A stretch of 64,000 nucleotides of DNA from Aquiflexum lacus (lineage in GTDB: Bacteria > Bacteroidota > Bacteroidia > Cytophagales > Cyclobacteriaceae), in NCBI RefSeq assembly GCF_015476655.1, contig NZ_JABFHF010000002.1, positions 1 through 64,000 on the forward strand, read 5' to 3'. Position numbers and translations under genes: made by a program. Of the stretch, positions 27,257-36,356 are shown one piece after another (the stretch's first letter is position 1; each line of letters starts with the position of its first letter). The notes beneath the pieces were generated by a model. That model was given only the letters and a program-made list of their open reading frames with translations, had not been told where the DNA came from and did not search any database.

Positions 27257-28066
27257 TTAATTCTTCTGATAATAAGCTTCTACTGCTGCCCGAACCGAGC
27301 CATGCTTTAGCAGCATTTCTTTCGACCTATCTTCATTCAAGCCTGTGGATTCCATGATCATTCGGATACCACGTTCTACCAGCTTTTTATTTGAAAGTTG
27401 CATGTCTACCATTTTATTTCCTTTGACCCTTCCAAGTTTGATCATCACTGTTGTGGATATCATATTCAGCACCAGTTTTTGTGCGGTACCCGCTTTCATT
27501 CTTGTGCTTCCTGTGACAAACTCAGGACCCACTATCACTTGGATCGGATATTTGACAGCAGCGGCAAGGGGAGTATTCAAATTACAAGTGATACATCCTG
27601 TCAATAATCCTGCATGGTCCGCAGCCTTTACACCTCCTATGACATAAGGAGTAGTACCTGAAGCAGCGATTCCAATGATGGTGTCATTGATATTGACCCC
27701 AAATTCATTGATGTCCTTCCAAGCTTGGTCAGGATTATCTTCTGCATTTTCAACTGCCTTTCGGATGGCTTGGTCTCCTCCGGCGATTATGCCCAATACC
27801 CAATCATGTGGTACTCCATAGGTGGGTGGGCACTCTGAGGCATCAAGAATACCCAACCTACCACTTGTACCCGCACCAATGTAAAAAAGCCTACCTCCTT
27901 TTTTCATTCTAGGCACGATTTCGACAACTAATTTTGCAATAGATTCTAGTTGGTCCTCAACCGCAAAGGCTACTTTTTTGTCTTCTTCATTGATATTCTG
28001 GAGCAAAGAATGAATATCCATTTGCTCGAGGTTATCGTATAGGGATGGACTTTCTGTTGTATTCAT
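27257..28066 (-). CDS. murQ: N-acetylmuramic acid 6-phosphate etherase MurQ
   Basis: MurQ cleaves the lactyl ether of MurNAc-6-phosphate to give GlcNAc-6-phosphate and D-lactate in peptidoglycan recycling. The 269-residue protein is a SIS-domain enzyme: GAGTSGRLGILDASECPPTYG (about 75-95) binds the sugar phosphate, and PEFVTGSTRMKAGTAQKLVLN is the family signature. Its start overlaps the stop of the upstream kinase by 4 bp (ATGA), so it is the last gene of a tight four-gene unit (30289 to 27257). Confidence 0.95.
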   Translation of the reverse strand: MNTTESPSLYDNLEQMDIHSLLQNINEEDKKVAFAVEDQLESIAKLVVEIVPRMKKGGRLFYIGAGTSGRLGILDASECPPTYGVPHDWVLGIIAGGDQAIRKAVENAEDNPDQAWKDINEFGVNINDTIIGIAASGTTPYVIGGVKAADHAGLLTGCITCNLNTPLAAAVKYPIQVIVGPEFVTGSTRMKAGTAQKLVLNMISTTVMIKLGRVKGNKMVDMQLSNKKLVERGIRMIMESTGLNEDRSKEMLLKHGSVRAAVEAYYQKN

Positions 28067-28905
28067 AGCAATTCTTGGTGATAAAGGGTTAATCCTGCAA
28101 TCGGGCCTTCAATGACAATGTTGACATGTATATCTACATCATAAGCAGCACTTCTGAGGATATCACTGTTGTAGAAGGCAATAGATCCCACAAAACTGAC
28201 AGGCTTCTTTTTATAATCATCATATTTCATGACATGCTTTTTGAAAAAGTCCTGAAAGGAATTGTAATAAAGCATATAGCAGTAAGGATCGCTGATATGT
28301 TCTGTTATGAATCGGCAAAAACTGGCCATATACCGTCCTGGGAATGGTCTTTGGTAAACATTCTCAATAATCATGTTATTGTCTAATTGGAACTTGTCAA
28401 TAACTTGGTTTCTCAGTTTTTTGGGCATTTCATCGTGGATGAAATCCTGAAGGAATTTCCGGCCAATATAAGCTCCTCCTCCCTCATCTCCCAGAATGTA
28501 TCCGGGTGCAGGTCTTTTGTCTATGATGAGTTCCCCATCATAATCACAACTATTGGAGCCTGTCCCTAAAATACAGGCAATTCCAGGCTTATGGCCACAA
28601 GTGGCTCTTGCGGCGGCCATCAGGTCATGATCCACATTGATTTCAGCTCTTTTAAATATGCCTTTCAAGGCATTGTTTACCTGAAGACGGTTTTTTGGAG
28701 AAGCACAACCTGCTCCATAATAATAAATCACTTCAACATCATCCCGGAGATCCAATAAAAAATCATCCTGAAGTTCATTGGACATTTCTTCGGCAGTTTG
28801 GTAGTTGGGGTTAAACCCAATACCTCTATGCTGACCAATTTCTCCACTTTTATTGATTACTCTCCAGTCTGTTTTGCTGGCACCACTATCTGCAATAAGT
28901 ATCAT
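28063..28905 (-). CDS. BadF/BadG-type ATPase, probable amino-sugar kinase (MurK/NagK-like)
   Basis: The 280-residue ASKHA kinase has the phosphate-1 loop DSGASKTDW (residues 6-14), ACILGTGSNSCDYDG (phosphate 2) and GDEGGGAYIGRKFL. Bacteroidota members phosphorylate N-acetylglucosamine, MurNAc, or both. Translational coupling to murQ makes a MurNAc/GlcNAc kinase the best guess: it would supply MurNAc-6-phosphate to MurQ. Which sugar it prefers is inference. Confidence 0.88.
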   Translation of the reverse strand: MILIADSGASKTDWRVINKSGEIGQHRGIGFNPNYQTAEEMSNELQDDFLLDLRDDVEVIYYYGAGCASPKNRLQVNNALKGIFKRAEINVDHDLMAAARATCGHKPGIACILGTGSNSCDYDGELIIDKRPAPGYILGDEGGGAYIGRKFLQDFIHDEMPKKLRNQVIDKFQLDNNMIIENVYQRPFPGRYMASFCRFITEHISDPYCYMLYYNSFQDFFKKHVMKYDDYKKKPVSFVGSIAFYNSDILRSAAYDVDIHVNIVIEGPIAGLTLYHQELL

Positions 28906-28906
28906 G

Positions 28907-29137
28907 TTATTTTATCAACTGACCGATAGGCGTAAATTTTTGAAATACCTCCTCCGTATGCGGGGCATCAGGAAGTTCATCTGTCAAATCCTGCCCTGCC
29001 CAATGTTCATAATGTTTCCCGTTTTTCCAGAGTCTGGAATTGGACACATCATAGATGATTCCTTGATAAGCCACCCAAATCTCTGGTTTGTCCTGACCAT
29101 TCCTAAGAGCAAGTTGTTGCCTGCTATAAGCTTTCAT
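28907..29137 (-). CDS. Small cytochrome b5-like heme-binding protein
   Basis: The 76-residue protein matches the cytochrome b5-like heme/steroid-binding fold: WVAYQGIIYDVSNSRLWKNGKHYEHWAGQDLTDELPDAPHTEEVFQKF is the family core. Candidate heme ligands are the His in KHYEHW and the His in DAPH. It is cytosolic (no signal peptide). It starts 1 bp before the arginase-family stop and ends 2 bp before the kinase start. Its electron partner is unknown. Confidence 0.85.
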   Translation of the reverse strand: MKAYSRQQLALRNGQDKPEIWVAYQGIIYDVSNSRLWKNGKHYEHWAGQDLTDELPDAPHTEEVFQKFTPIGQLIK

Positions 29138-30289
29138 CTAGAATAATTTAAGCTGGGCGTTTATCCATCTTTCGGGGATTTCTCCTGACTGTGCCATTTG
29201 ATAATCCTGATAGCTACAAGGGATAATGGTGGTCCGGTCAAATTTTGTCTGATCACCTTGAGGAATTTCCATCCACCATTTTTCACTTCTTATGCTTTTA
29301 TAGAATATAAGGAGAGAAGGTTGCGCATCCAAAGATACTGTATATTTAATATAATCGCTGCTTTTAAAGGACAGGCTGTCTTTTCTGTCATAGAATCCTT
29401 CAATGAAATACCAAATCATCGTTGCAATAATTGAAGCAGTCTTATTCCTGTTGTCATCAAAATAGGGTTGATATCCATAGATTCCGATGGAAGAGAGCTT
29501 TTCATTCATGCCGGCAAATCGACAGATTTGGCAAGCTTCTTCTCCGGTCAGTCCAAAAGGCTGCGCATCTGCAGCACCTGGAGCATCTGAAGACTGTATC
29601 GCACAGACATCAAAACTCAATAGGTCAGCATTTCTGATAATGGGTTCGATTTCCTTAAAATTGCTCCTCAGATTTCCTATCCTTACATGGTCAAAGTGTA
29701 GTTTTTCCAACACTCCGATTAAATCTAAATCCGTCAGAAAACTTTGATAAGCCAAATGGCTGTAGTTGAATAAAAAGTTGGGTTGGTGGAGAATGATGTC
29801 TTGTGAGTGTTTTTCGGAAGGAGTCCCTTCTTCTTCCATGTCTATTTTAGCATCGATAGTAAGCAGGGAGACCAATTTGTCCAGCCTTTGATAAGAAAGA
29901 TATTGGCCGATGTCCAAATCATGGGTACCTCCAATAAATATGGGTAGAATTTGTTTTTTGATTAAATATTCTCCCACGGAATAAATGAGTTGAAGGGAGT
30001 CACCCAAAGTATTCCCAATTTTCAAATCGCCCAAATCCGCGATCTTGTACAATCCATGACCTTTTTTAAGATGATACAGTTTTTCCCGTATTTCAGAAGA
30101 GCCTCTTTCAATACTATCATTTTTCAACATTCCCCTTTTTTCAGTCAGTCCGACTATGGCAATCTGCAATCCTTTTAAATCAGGGAAGGTATCTCCAAAA
30201 TAATGGATGTAATTGAAAAATGAGTTATGGCTATATTTCTGAGAGGTGATGTATTCAGGAACAGGTTCAAAGAATTGATGTATATCCAT
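29138..30289 (-). CDS. Arginase-family (formimidoylglutamase-like) protein with altered metal ligands
   Basis: The 383-residue protein has the ureohydrolase fold: FIGGTHDLDIG, the LLTIDAKIDME strand, and LLSFDVCAIQSSDAPGA, then a C-terminal extension ending in a WWMEIP segment. Active members bind two Mn ions through GGDH, DAHxD and SFDxD. Here DAHxD reads DAKID and SFDxD reads SFDVC, so at least two ligands are missing. Many Bacteroidota formimidoylglutamase-like proteins look like this, so the loss may be lineage-wide. Catalysis of arginase type is doubtful. It heads the operon with cytochrome b5-like, kinase and murQ. Confidence 0.85.
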   Translation of the reverse strand: MDIHQFFEPVPEYITSQKYSHNSFFNYIHYFGDTFPDLKGLQIAIVGLTEKRGMLKNDSIERGSSEIREKLYHLKKGHGLYKIADLGDLKIGNTLGDSLQLIYSVGEYLIKKQILPIFIGGTHDLDIGQYLSYQRLDKLVSLLTIDAKIDMEEEGTPSEKHSQDIILHQPNFLFNYSHLAYQSFLTDLDLIGVLEKLHFDHVRIGNLRSNFKEIEPIIRNADLLSFDVCAIQSSDAPGAADAQPFGLTGEEACQICRFAGMNEKLSSIGIYGYQPYFDDNRNKTASIIATMIWYFIEGFYDRKDSLSFKSSDYIKYTVSLDAQPSLLIFYKSIRSEKWWMEIPQGDQTKFDRTTIIPCSYQDYQMAQSGEIPERWINAQLKLF

Positions 30290-30336
30290 AGGTTGGGTTT
30301 AGATGCTATCCAAAATTAAAGAAAAAATCCTGAGTA

Positions 30337-30364
30337 AATAAAAAAGTCCCGCAAAAGCGGGACT
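30337..30364 (-). terminator. Terminator of nqrF
   Basis: On the minus strand GTCCCGC-TTTT-GCGGGAC is followed by a run of T. It lies 14 nt after the nqrF stop. Confidence 0.88.
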
Positions 30365-30377
30365 CTTATTTGAGGTC

Positions 30378-31682
30378 TTAACCTCCAAAGTCATCAAATC
30401 GGATATTCTCCTGTGGTATTCCCATGTCATCGAGAAGCTTCAATACCGCAGCGTTCATCAATGGAGGACCGCAAAGGTAATATTCCACCTCATCCGGTTC
30501 AGGATGGTTTTTTAGATAATTATCATACAGTACTTGGTGAATAAAGCCGATATAACCATCGCCTTCTTTATCATCAAGCGATTTCTTTATTTTCCAATTG
30601 TCTTCGGGCATTGGTTCGGACAAGCCAATGTGGAAATTGAAATTGGGAAAATCTTTTTCTATATCTCTAAATTGAGGAGTGTAAAAGAGTTCTTTTTTCG
30701 ATCTTCCGCCATACCAGTAAGATACTTTTCGATCTGTTTTCTCTGTATGGAATAAGTGGAAAATATGTGACCTAAGAGGAGCCATGCCTGCACCACCTCC
30801 TATATATATCATTTCCCGCTGAGTTGGATTGATGTGAAATTCTCCATAAGGACCTGAGATGGTTACTTTATCACCGGGCTTTCTTGCGAACACATAAGAG
30901 GAACATACGCCAGGGTTTACATCCATCCACTTGTTATTTGCTCTATCCCAAGGTGGGGTAGCAATCCGGATGGTTAACATAACAATGTTTCCTTCTGCAG
31001 GGTGATTGGCCATGGAGTAGGCCCTAAATAACTCTTCGTCATTTTTCATGGTCAAATCCCAAAGGCCAAATTTATCCCAATCACTTTGGTATACATCAGC
31101 AGGGTGACCAAGGTCAGGGTGTGGCGTAATATCCATACCTTTGAAATTGACAGTAATCGGTGGTACGTCAATTTGAATGTATCCTCCTGATTCGAAATCC
31201 AAAGTTTCACCCTCAGGAAGTTTCACTTTAAATTCCTTGATGAAGGTAGATACATTATAGTTTGAAACCACTTCACAATCCCATTTTTTGATACCGAAAG
31301 TCTCTTCAGGAATCCTGATTTTCATGTCCTGCTTTACCTTAACCTGACAGGAAAGTCTGACATTCCCCTGCTTTTCTGCCCGGCTTAGATGGCCAACCTC
31401 GGTTGGGAGAACTTCTCCTCCGCCTTCTTCAACAACACACTTGCACATGGCACAAGTACCCCCTCCACCACATGCTGATGGAAGAAATATTTTTTTGTTG
31501 CCCAATGTGCTCAATAGGGTAGACCCTGCTGAGGCAACGATGGGATTACTCTCATCTCCATTAACGATGATTTTGACATCTCCGGAGGCGACCAATTTGG
31601 ATTGGGCAAACAAGAGGATAAAAACAAGTAGCAAGATAATTATGGTGAATGCTACAATTGATGTAATAATTACTGAACCCAT
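30378..31682 (-). CDS. nqrF: Na+-translocating NADH:quinone reductase subunit F
   Basis: NqrF oxidises NADH and passes electrons through FAD and a 2Fe-2S cluster into the Na+-NQR complex in the inner membrane. The 434-residue protein has an N-terminal anchor helix (about 5-26) and a ferredoxin domain with C71, C77, C80 and C112. It also has an FAD domain (RAYSMANHP) and an NADH domain ([13 protein letters not shown], then the C-terminal DDFGG). None of nqrA to nqrE is adjacent in this window, which is unusual, since the six genes usually form one operon. A terminator follows directly. Confidence 0.95.
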   Translation of the reverse strand: MGSVIITSIVAFTIIILLLVFILLFAQSKLVASGDVKIIVNGDESNPIVASAGSTLLSTLGNKKIFLPSACGGGGTCAMCKCVVEEGGGEVLPTEVGHLSRAEKQGNVRLSCQVKVKQDMKIRIPEETFGIKKWDCEVVSNYNVSTFIKEFKVKLPEGETLDFESGGYIQIDVPPITVNFKGMDITPHPDLGHPADVYQSDWDKFGLWDLTMKNDEELFRAYSMANHPAEGNIVMLTIRIATPPWDRANNKWMDVNPGVCSSYVFARKPGDKVTISGPYGEFHINPTQREMIYIGGGAGMAPLRSHIFHLFHTEKTDRKVSYWYGGRSKKELFYTPQFRDIEKDFPNFNFHIGLSEPMPEDNWKIKKSLDDKEGDGYIGFIHQVLYDNYLKNHPEPDEVEYYLCGPPLMNAAVLKLLDDMGIPQENIRFDDFGG

Positions 31683-31820
31683 TTAAATGACTGTTTTACT
31701 TTTAATTCTCAGTATTGGAACCCGTTTTGGGAACACAAATATATTTATAAATCGGCAAACTCGGTCAAAAAGAAACTTAATTTTGCCTTTTTCCATTCAT
31801 TGACTTAATGGAATAACTGA

Positions 31821-32663
31821 TTAATTCCTAAGAAGGTTTAAGAGTGTCGTCAATCTGTTTTTCAACTGCCTTCTATCGATGATAAAATCCAAAAACCCGT
31901 GTTCTAACACAAATTCGGAACTTTGGAAGCCTTTCGGTAAGTCCTTGCCTATCGTTTCCCTGATGACTCTAGGTCCGGCAAAACCAATCAAGGCACCAGG
32001 TTCTGCTATGTTAAAATCCCCCAACATCGCGTAAGAGGCTGTGACGCCACCTGTAGTAGGGTCAGTCAAAAGGCTTATATAAGGAATAGCCGCTTTGTCC
32101 AATAATGCAAGCTTTGCGGAAGTTTTGGCCATCTGCATCAAACTGAATCCTGCTTCCATCATTCTGGCTCCACCAGATTTGGAGATCATTAAAAAAGGAA
32201 TTTTGTTTTTTAAAGAGTAGTCTATCGCTCTTGCTATTTTTTCCCCAACTACGGAACCCATTGAACCCCCAATAAAATTAAAATCCATACAGGCGATTAC
32301 AAGGTCCATTTCATTTATCCTCCCAACTGCTGTCCGTACGGCATCCTTCAATTCTGTTTTAGTGATAGTCGCTTCAATTCTTGATTTGTATGGTTTGGTG
32401 TCCACAAATTTCAAAGGATCCCCCGAAATCATATCCTTATCGAGTTCCATGTAATTGTTCCCGTCAAACAATATCTCAAAATATTCCTTGGAACCGATTT
32501 TGACATGATATTCATCATCGGGGCATACGTAAGAATTGTTTTTGAGTTCCCGGGTATGAATGATGCTTCCATTGGGCGTTTTATACCAAAGTCCGTCAGG
32601 CGTGTCTTTCTTTTCTTCCGTGGAAGTTTTGATTCCTTTATCAGTCCTTTTAAACCAAGCCAT
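31821..32663 (-). CDS. accD: Acetyl-CoA carboxylase carboxyltransferase subunit beta
   Basis: AccD with AccA transfers the carboxyl group from biotin to acetyl-CoA in the first step of fatty-acid synthesis. The 280-residue protein has the crotonase-like core with [30 protein letters not shown], and [16 protein letters not shown]. Escherichia coli AccD has an N-terminal zinc ribbon with four cysteines. Here only C47 remains at those positions (LWYKTP and VCPDDEY), so the ribbon has no zinc site. This is the usual Bacteroidota form as far as I know. It is a single-gene unit. Confidence 0.95.
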   Translation of the reverse strand: MAWFKRTDKGIKTSTEEKKDTPDGLWYKTPNGSIIHTRELKNNSYVCPDDEYHVKIGSKEYFEILFDGNNYMELDKDMISGDPLKFVDTKPYKSRIEATITKTELKDAVRTAVGRINEMDLVIACMDFNFIGGSMGSVVGEKIARAIDYSLKNKIPFLMISKSGGARMMEAGFSLMQMAKTSAKLALLDKAAIPYISLLTDPTTGGVTASYAMLGDFNIAEPGALIGFAGPRVIRETIGKDLPKGFQSSEFVLEHGFLDFIIDRRQLKNRLTTLLNLLRN

Positions 32664-32936
32664 ATTTTAGATTTTTTAATTTTGAAACTTCCGTTTCAAG
32701 TGATTACAAATTTATAGGTATTATCCATTAAATAAAATTTGAACCTCAACTTCATACAATCAGGAAAAAAATCGTTCAACAAAAAAGCTTTGTTTCTTTT
32801 TGGTGTTTTTTCAAAAATTCTGCTGAAAGTCATAAAATCGGCTAAAATCAACTGTGCTTTTTCAAACATGGGAATTTCATTTGTTATTTAAAGGAATTAG
32901 CTGAAATTCATGCTTTATTAACTTTAATATCCAAAA

Positions 32937-34571
32937 ATGAGCCTGATTGCCCTTCTTGTCGTTTCGGCGATTGTTCTTACCACTGCATATTTCACCTATG
33001 GCAAATATGTAAATAAAAAATTCGGCCTTGATGATTCCCGAAAAGCACCCTCGCATACCTATTCAGATGGCATTGATTATGTACCAAGTAAGCCTATTGT
33101 GGTTTTGGGCCATCATTTTGCTTCTATTGCCGGCGCAGGACCAATAGTAGGACCAATCATAGCAGTTACTTTTGGCTGGATTCCTGCGGTGATTTGGATT
33201 CTTGTTGGAGGGATATTTTTTGGTGCGGTCCATGATTTGGGAAGTATGGCTGCCTCATTGCGGAATCAGGGCAAATCCATTGGGGTGATCATTGAAAAAA
33301 ATATTGGTAGAAAAGGAAAGCAATTATTTATTGTATTCAGCTTTTCAACATTGATTCTTGTCATTGGGGTTTTTGCAGACATCATTGCTAAGACATTTGT
33401 GAACAATCCCGGAGTTGCATCAGCATCAATATTGTTTATCATTTTGGCTTTAGGATTTGGATTGGTCAACAGAATGATTGGGAGCAGTAAGCAAGCATTT
33501 TTAATCATTTCAATTATTGGGATTGTTTTGATGTATTATTTCGTCTATTTGGGAATGCAGTTGCCGTTTGCTTTGGATTACCAAATGTGGATTTATATTC
33601 TTTTAGGCTACGCTTTCGTAGCTTCAGTCACTCCGGTAGCCATGTTGTTGCAACCCAGGGATTATCTGAACAGCTTTTTATTGTATGGTCTTATCATTGC
33701 AGCAGTCGTTGGGGTATTTATTGCCAATCCTGAGATCAAAATGGATAATGACATTCATCTCACTGCGGATAATCTTGGTTATTTGTTTCCGGTTTTGTTT
33801 GTGACCATAGCCTGCGGTGCCATCAGCGGGTTCCATTCGCTAGTAGCTTCAGGTACAACTTCCAAACAACTGGATAAAGAAAGTGACGCAAAAATAGTGG
33901 GATATGGAGGTATGTTGATTGAATCATTTTTGGCCATTATTTCAGTGGCAGCTGTGATTGTGCTGAGTAGGGGAGAATATTTGGGGAGGTTAGGAGAAGA
34001 AGGTCCAGTTCCACTTTTTGCCAGTGGGTTGGGGGGTATGATTTCGTCCATGGGTATTTCTGAATCATTTGCGATAGGATTTGTTGCGTTAACAGTTTCT
34101 GCTTTTGCACTGACCACTTTGGATACCTGTACCCGATTGGCAAGATTCACCCTTCAGGAGTATTTCGAAGATGTCAAAAATCCAATTGGAGCCAAATTAT
34201 CACAAAACAGGTATTTATCTACGATGGTTGTGGTATTGCTATCCATTTTGCTTTTGGCTTCAGGAAGCTTTACCACACTTTGGCCAATATTCGGTTCTGC
34301 CAATCAGTTGCTGGCAGCCTTGGCGCTGCTGACCATTGCCGTGTGGTTGATGCGGAAAAAAATCAATGCCACGTTTGTGATGATACCGATGTTTTTTATG
34401 TTCACAGTCACATTGACGTCCTTGGGTTTGTTTGCTTGGAAAAACTATCAGGACAAAGTTTATGTGCTTTCCTTGATAGCGGGCTTACTTTTTATCCTTT
34501 CCATTGCTTTAATTGTTCTCGCTGGAAAAAGCCTTAGAAAAGAAATTGAAGAACCTGTAAAAATTACTTGA
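32937..34571 (+). CDS. cstA: Carbon starvation protein CstA family transporter
   Basis: The 544-residue inner-membrane protein has many hydrophobic segments and the CstA-family features: an N-terminal TYGKYVNKKFGLDD segment, the VVLGHHFASIAGAGPIVGPI motif near residues 57-76, the VHDLGSMAASLRNQGKSIG loop, and the FALTTLDTCTRLARFTLQE motif. CstA members import peptides or pyruvate during starvation; this short form could do either. The 273-bp gap before it, shared with the divergent accD gene, holds no recognisable motif. Confidence 0.92.
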   Translation: MSLIALLVVSAIVLTTAYFTYGKYVNKKFGLDDSRKAPSHTYSDGIDYVPSKPIVVLGHHFASIAGAGPIVGPIIAVTFGWIPAVIWILVGGIFFGAVHDLGSMAASLRNQGKSIGVIIEKNIGRKGKQLFIVFSFSTLILVIGVFADIIAKTFVNNPGVASASILFIILALGFGLVNRMIGSSKQAFLIISIIGIVLMYYFVYLGMQLPFALDYQMWIYILLGYAFVASVTPVAMLLQPRDYLNSFLLYGLIIAAVVGVFIANPEIKMDNDIHLTADNLGYLFPVLFVTIACGAISGFHSLVASGTTSKQLDKESDAKIVGYGGMLIESFLAIISVAAVIVLSRGEYLGRLGEEGPVPLFASGLGGMISSMGISESFAIGFVALTVSAFALTTLDTCTRLARFTLQEYFEDVKNPIGAKLSQNRYLSTMVVVLLSILLLASGSFTTLWPIFGSANQLLAALALLTIAVWLMRKKINATFVMIPMFFMFTVTLTSLGLFAWKNYQDKVYVLSLIAGLLFILSIALIVLAGKSLRKEIEEPVKIT

Positions 34572-34620
34572 GAGCGGTTCATTTATTGATCATAATTTTC
34601 AGATTTGCAGGATTTTTCTA

Positions 34621-34653
34621 AAAAACAACCCCGGCCCAAAGTGTTGGCCGGGG
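34621..34653 (-). terminator. Terminator of the PAP2 lipoprotein operon
   Basis: Perfect 8-bp arms CCCCGGCC and GGCCGGGG are followed on the minus strand by TTGTTTTTTA. It lies about 150 nt past the 34804 stop; the strand is set by the T-run. Confidence 0.75.
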
Positions 34654-34803
34654 ATGAATCAACATATCAATCTATGGTAATCTGTTACATGTATCATTTG
34701 AAGGATTAAATGTCCTCCAATAATGACGATTCCTGTGAATAGAATCCTAAACATCCATCGGTAGGAATAAAGGATTCAAACCTATGAAAAAATGGTATTT
34801 CAT

Positions 34804-36345
34804 TTATTGTGCTCCGTCAGATTTTGCTCGGTTGATGGCATAAGTACCTACGTTTTTACCTTGCTCGACACCTACTTCTGCATCGAATCGATAATGAATT
34901 CCACCATAAAGCCGTGAGACGGCTGCTTCTTCAGCCCAAAGTCTAAATCTTGCGGCATCTTCTGGAAATATGTATGAAAGAACTTCAGCACCTGCTGCAG
35001 AGAAAGTGCTATGTCCAGAGGTGTATGCAGGGAAGTTGGGTGTACCAAGTATGGTCTTAAATCCTGCAATCGTCTCAACAGGACGAGGGTAATGGTAATA
35101 ATATTTAGTATCCCAACAAGCCACACCGGCATCCATGATGGCAGTATTCATATAGGCAAATACCCTTGCTGACCTTAGCGGATTTAATTTATGCTTGACA
35201 ATTGCTTCTTTGGCAAATTTGTTCCAATGGCCAGGAGGGGTATAGGAGCCTATACCATCTTCCCACCAATTTGCAATTCTCCTTTGATTTAATGTCATAT
35301 GCGCAGCAAACCTCTTCAATTCAGCAACATCTTCCTCAAATTGAGGAGAACCAGGTGCAGGGGGAGGTGGAGACCTAACTTCTTCCACCGTCGGTACATG
35401 CCACATTTTTACCTGACCAAAAAGAGGAGTCAATCCAACAGGTCTTTGAGGCACTTCGGTATTCTGCCATTTCCATCCAAACCTTTCAAAGGCAACATTT
35501 GCTATGGAATCTGATACTGATTTTGGGGTCTGGGCTTTAGACATGCCATCTGTGGAGGCCCTCTGCTTGGCCACCATGACTACTTCTGAACCGATACTGA
35601 TACCTGCTTCGATGTCGCTTTGGGTATTGATACCAGCGTGTATAAGACTGGCAATGTGTTCTTGGTATTTATTTTCAAGAAATGAAGTCTCAAGTGGAAA
35701 CATGACAGACAGGATGTCTTTGGAAACTTTGGCTACCGTGGCACCATCTGAGGGGTATGAAGGTATAGTACTTGCGAGATAAGCTGGTTTGATACTTTCA
35801 TCCACTTGATATGGGTTTGGACGATTGTATTGGAATTTGTAATGCCAGGCAATAACCAATCCATCAAATTGGGCAACACTAAGGTAAGCCAACATCCTAC
35901 TCGTGTAAGGAGGATGAGCAAAAGGAAATGATGGAGGACCCACAGGGTTGGCAGGGCTGGGCAAAGTATATGTCCCATCAGCGTTAGGACCTGGGATCAG
36001 GTTGTACTTTGCTGCCAATTCAAGGGCAATCTCATTCCACCTCAAAATGGGGTTGGAGGTCCAATAATGAATTGCCTGATTTTGTGAAGGAGTCAATCCT
36101 GCCATCTGTAGTTTCAGATCATTTAATTCAGCCTGATAGGTGTTTGAATTGGTTGGATCGGGTTGTGGGATATTGATTTCTTCAGGATTGATTTCGAGTA
36201 TGGTTTTCCAGGTTCCCCCGGTTACATCCAAGTCTTCAAATTCATATTCATCGAAATCCAAATATCTAGGCGTTTCCTCTAAGCAGGCGCTTGTAGTGAA
36301 GAAAAGTATAGCTAAAACCAAATATGATATTTTGAAATTTTTCAT
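34804..36345 (-). CDS. Lipoprotein of the vanadium haloperoxidase / PAP2 superfamily
   Basis: The 513-residue protein has a lipoprotein signal (LFFTTSAC, C21). The C-terminal half carries the three PAP2/vanadium-haloperoxidase motifs: KYYYHYPRP (KX6RP, near 413), YTSGHSTFSAAG (near 440), and SRLYGGIHYRFD (SRX5HX3D, near 477). A related but degenerate copy of the motif region occurs in the N-terminal half (FQYNRPNPYQ and PSYPSDGATVAK), as in double-domain haloperoxidases. It could be an acid phosphatase or a haloperoxidase. It starts 11 bp after the stop of the outer-membrane gene upstream and likely shares its transcript. Confidence 0.88.
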   Translation of the reverse strand: MKNFKISYLVLAILFFTTSACLEETPRYLDFDEYEFEDLDVTGGTWKTILEINPEEINIPQPDPTNSNTYQAELNDLKLQMAGLTPSQNQAIHYWTSNPILRWNEIALELAAKYNLIPGPNADGTYTLPSPANPVGPPSFPFAHPPYTSRMLAYLSVAQFDGLVIAWHYKFQYNRPNPYQVDESIKPAYLASTIPSYPSDGATVAKVSKDILSVMFPLETSFLENKYQEHIASLIHAGINTQSDIEAGISIGSEVVMVAKQRASTDGMSKAQTPKSVSDSIANVAFERFGWKWQNTEVPQRPVGLTPLFGQVKMWHVPTVEEVRSPPPPAPGSPQFEEDVAELKRFAAHMTLNQRRIANWWEDGIGSYTPPGHWNKFAKEAIVKHKLNPLRSARVFAYMNTAIMDAGVACWDTKYYYHYPRPVETIAGFKTILGTPNFPAYTSGHSTFSAAGAEVLSYIFPEDAARFRLWAEEAAVSRLYGGIHYRFDAEVGVEQGKNVGTYAINRAKSDGAQ

Positions 36346-36356
36346 AGTCGTGTGGG

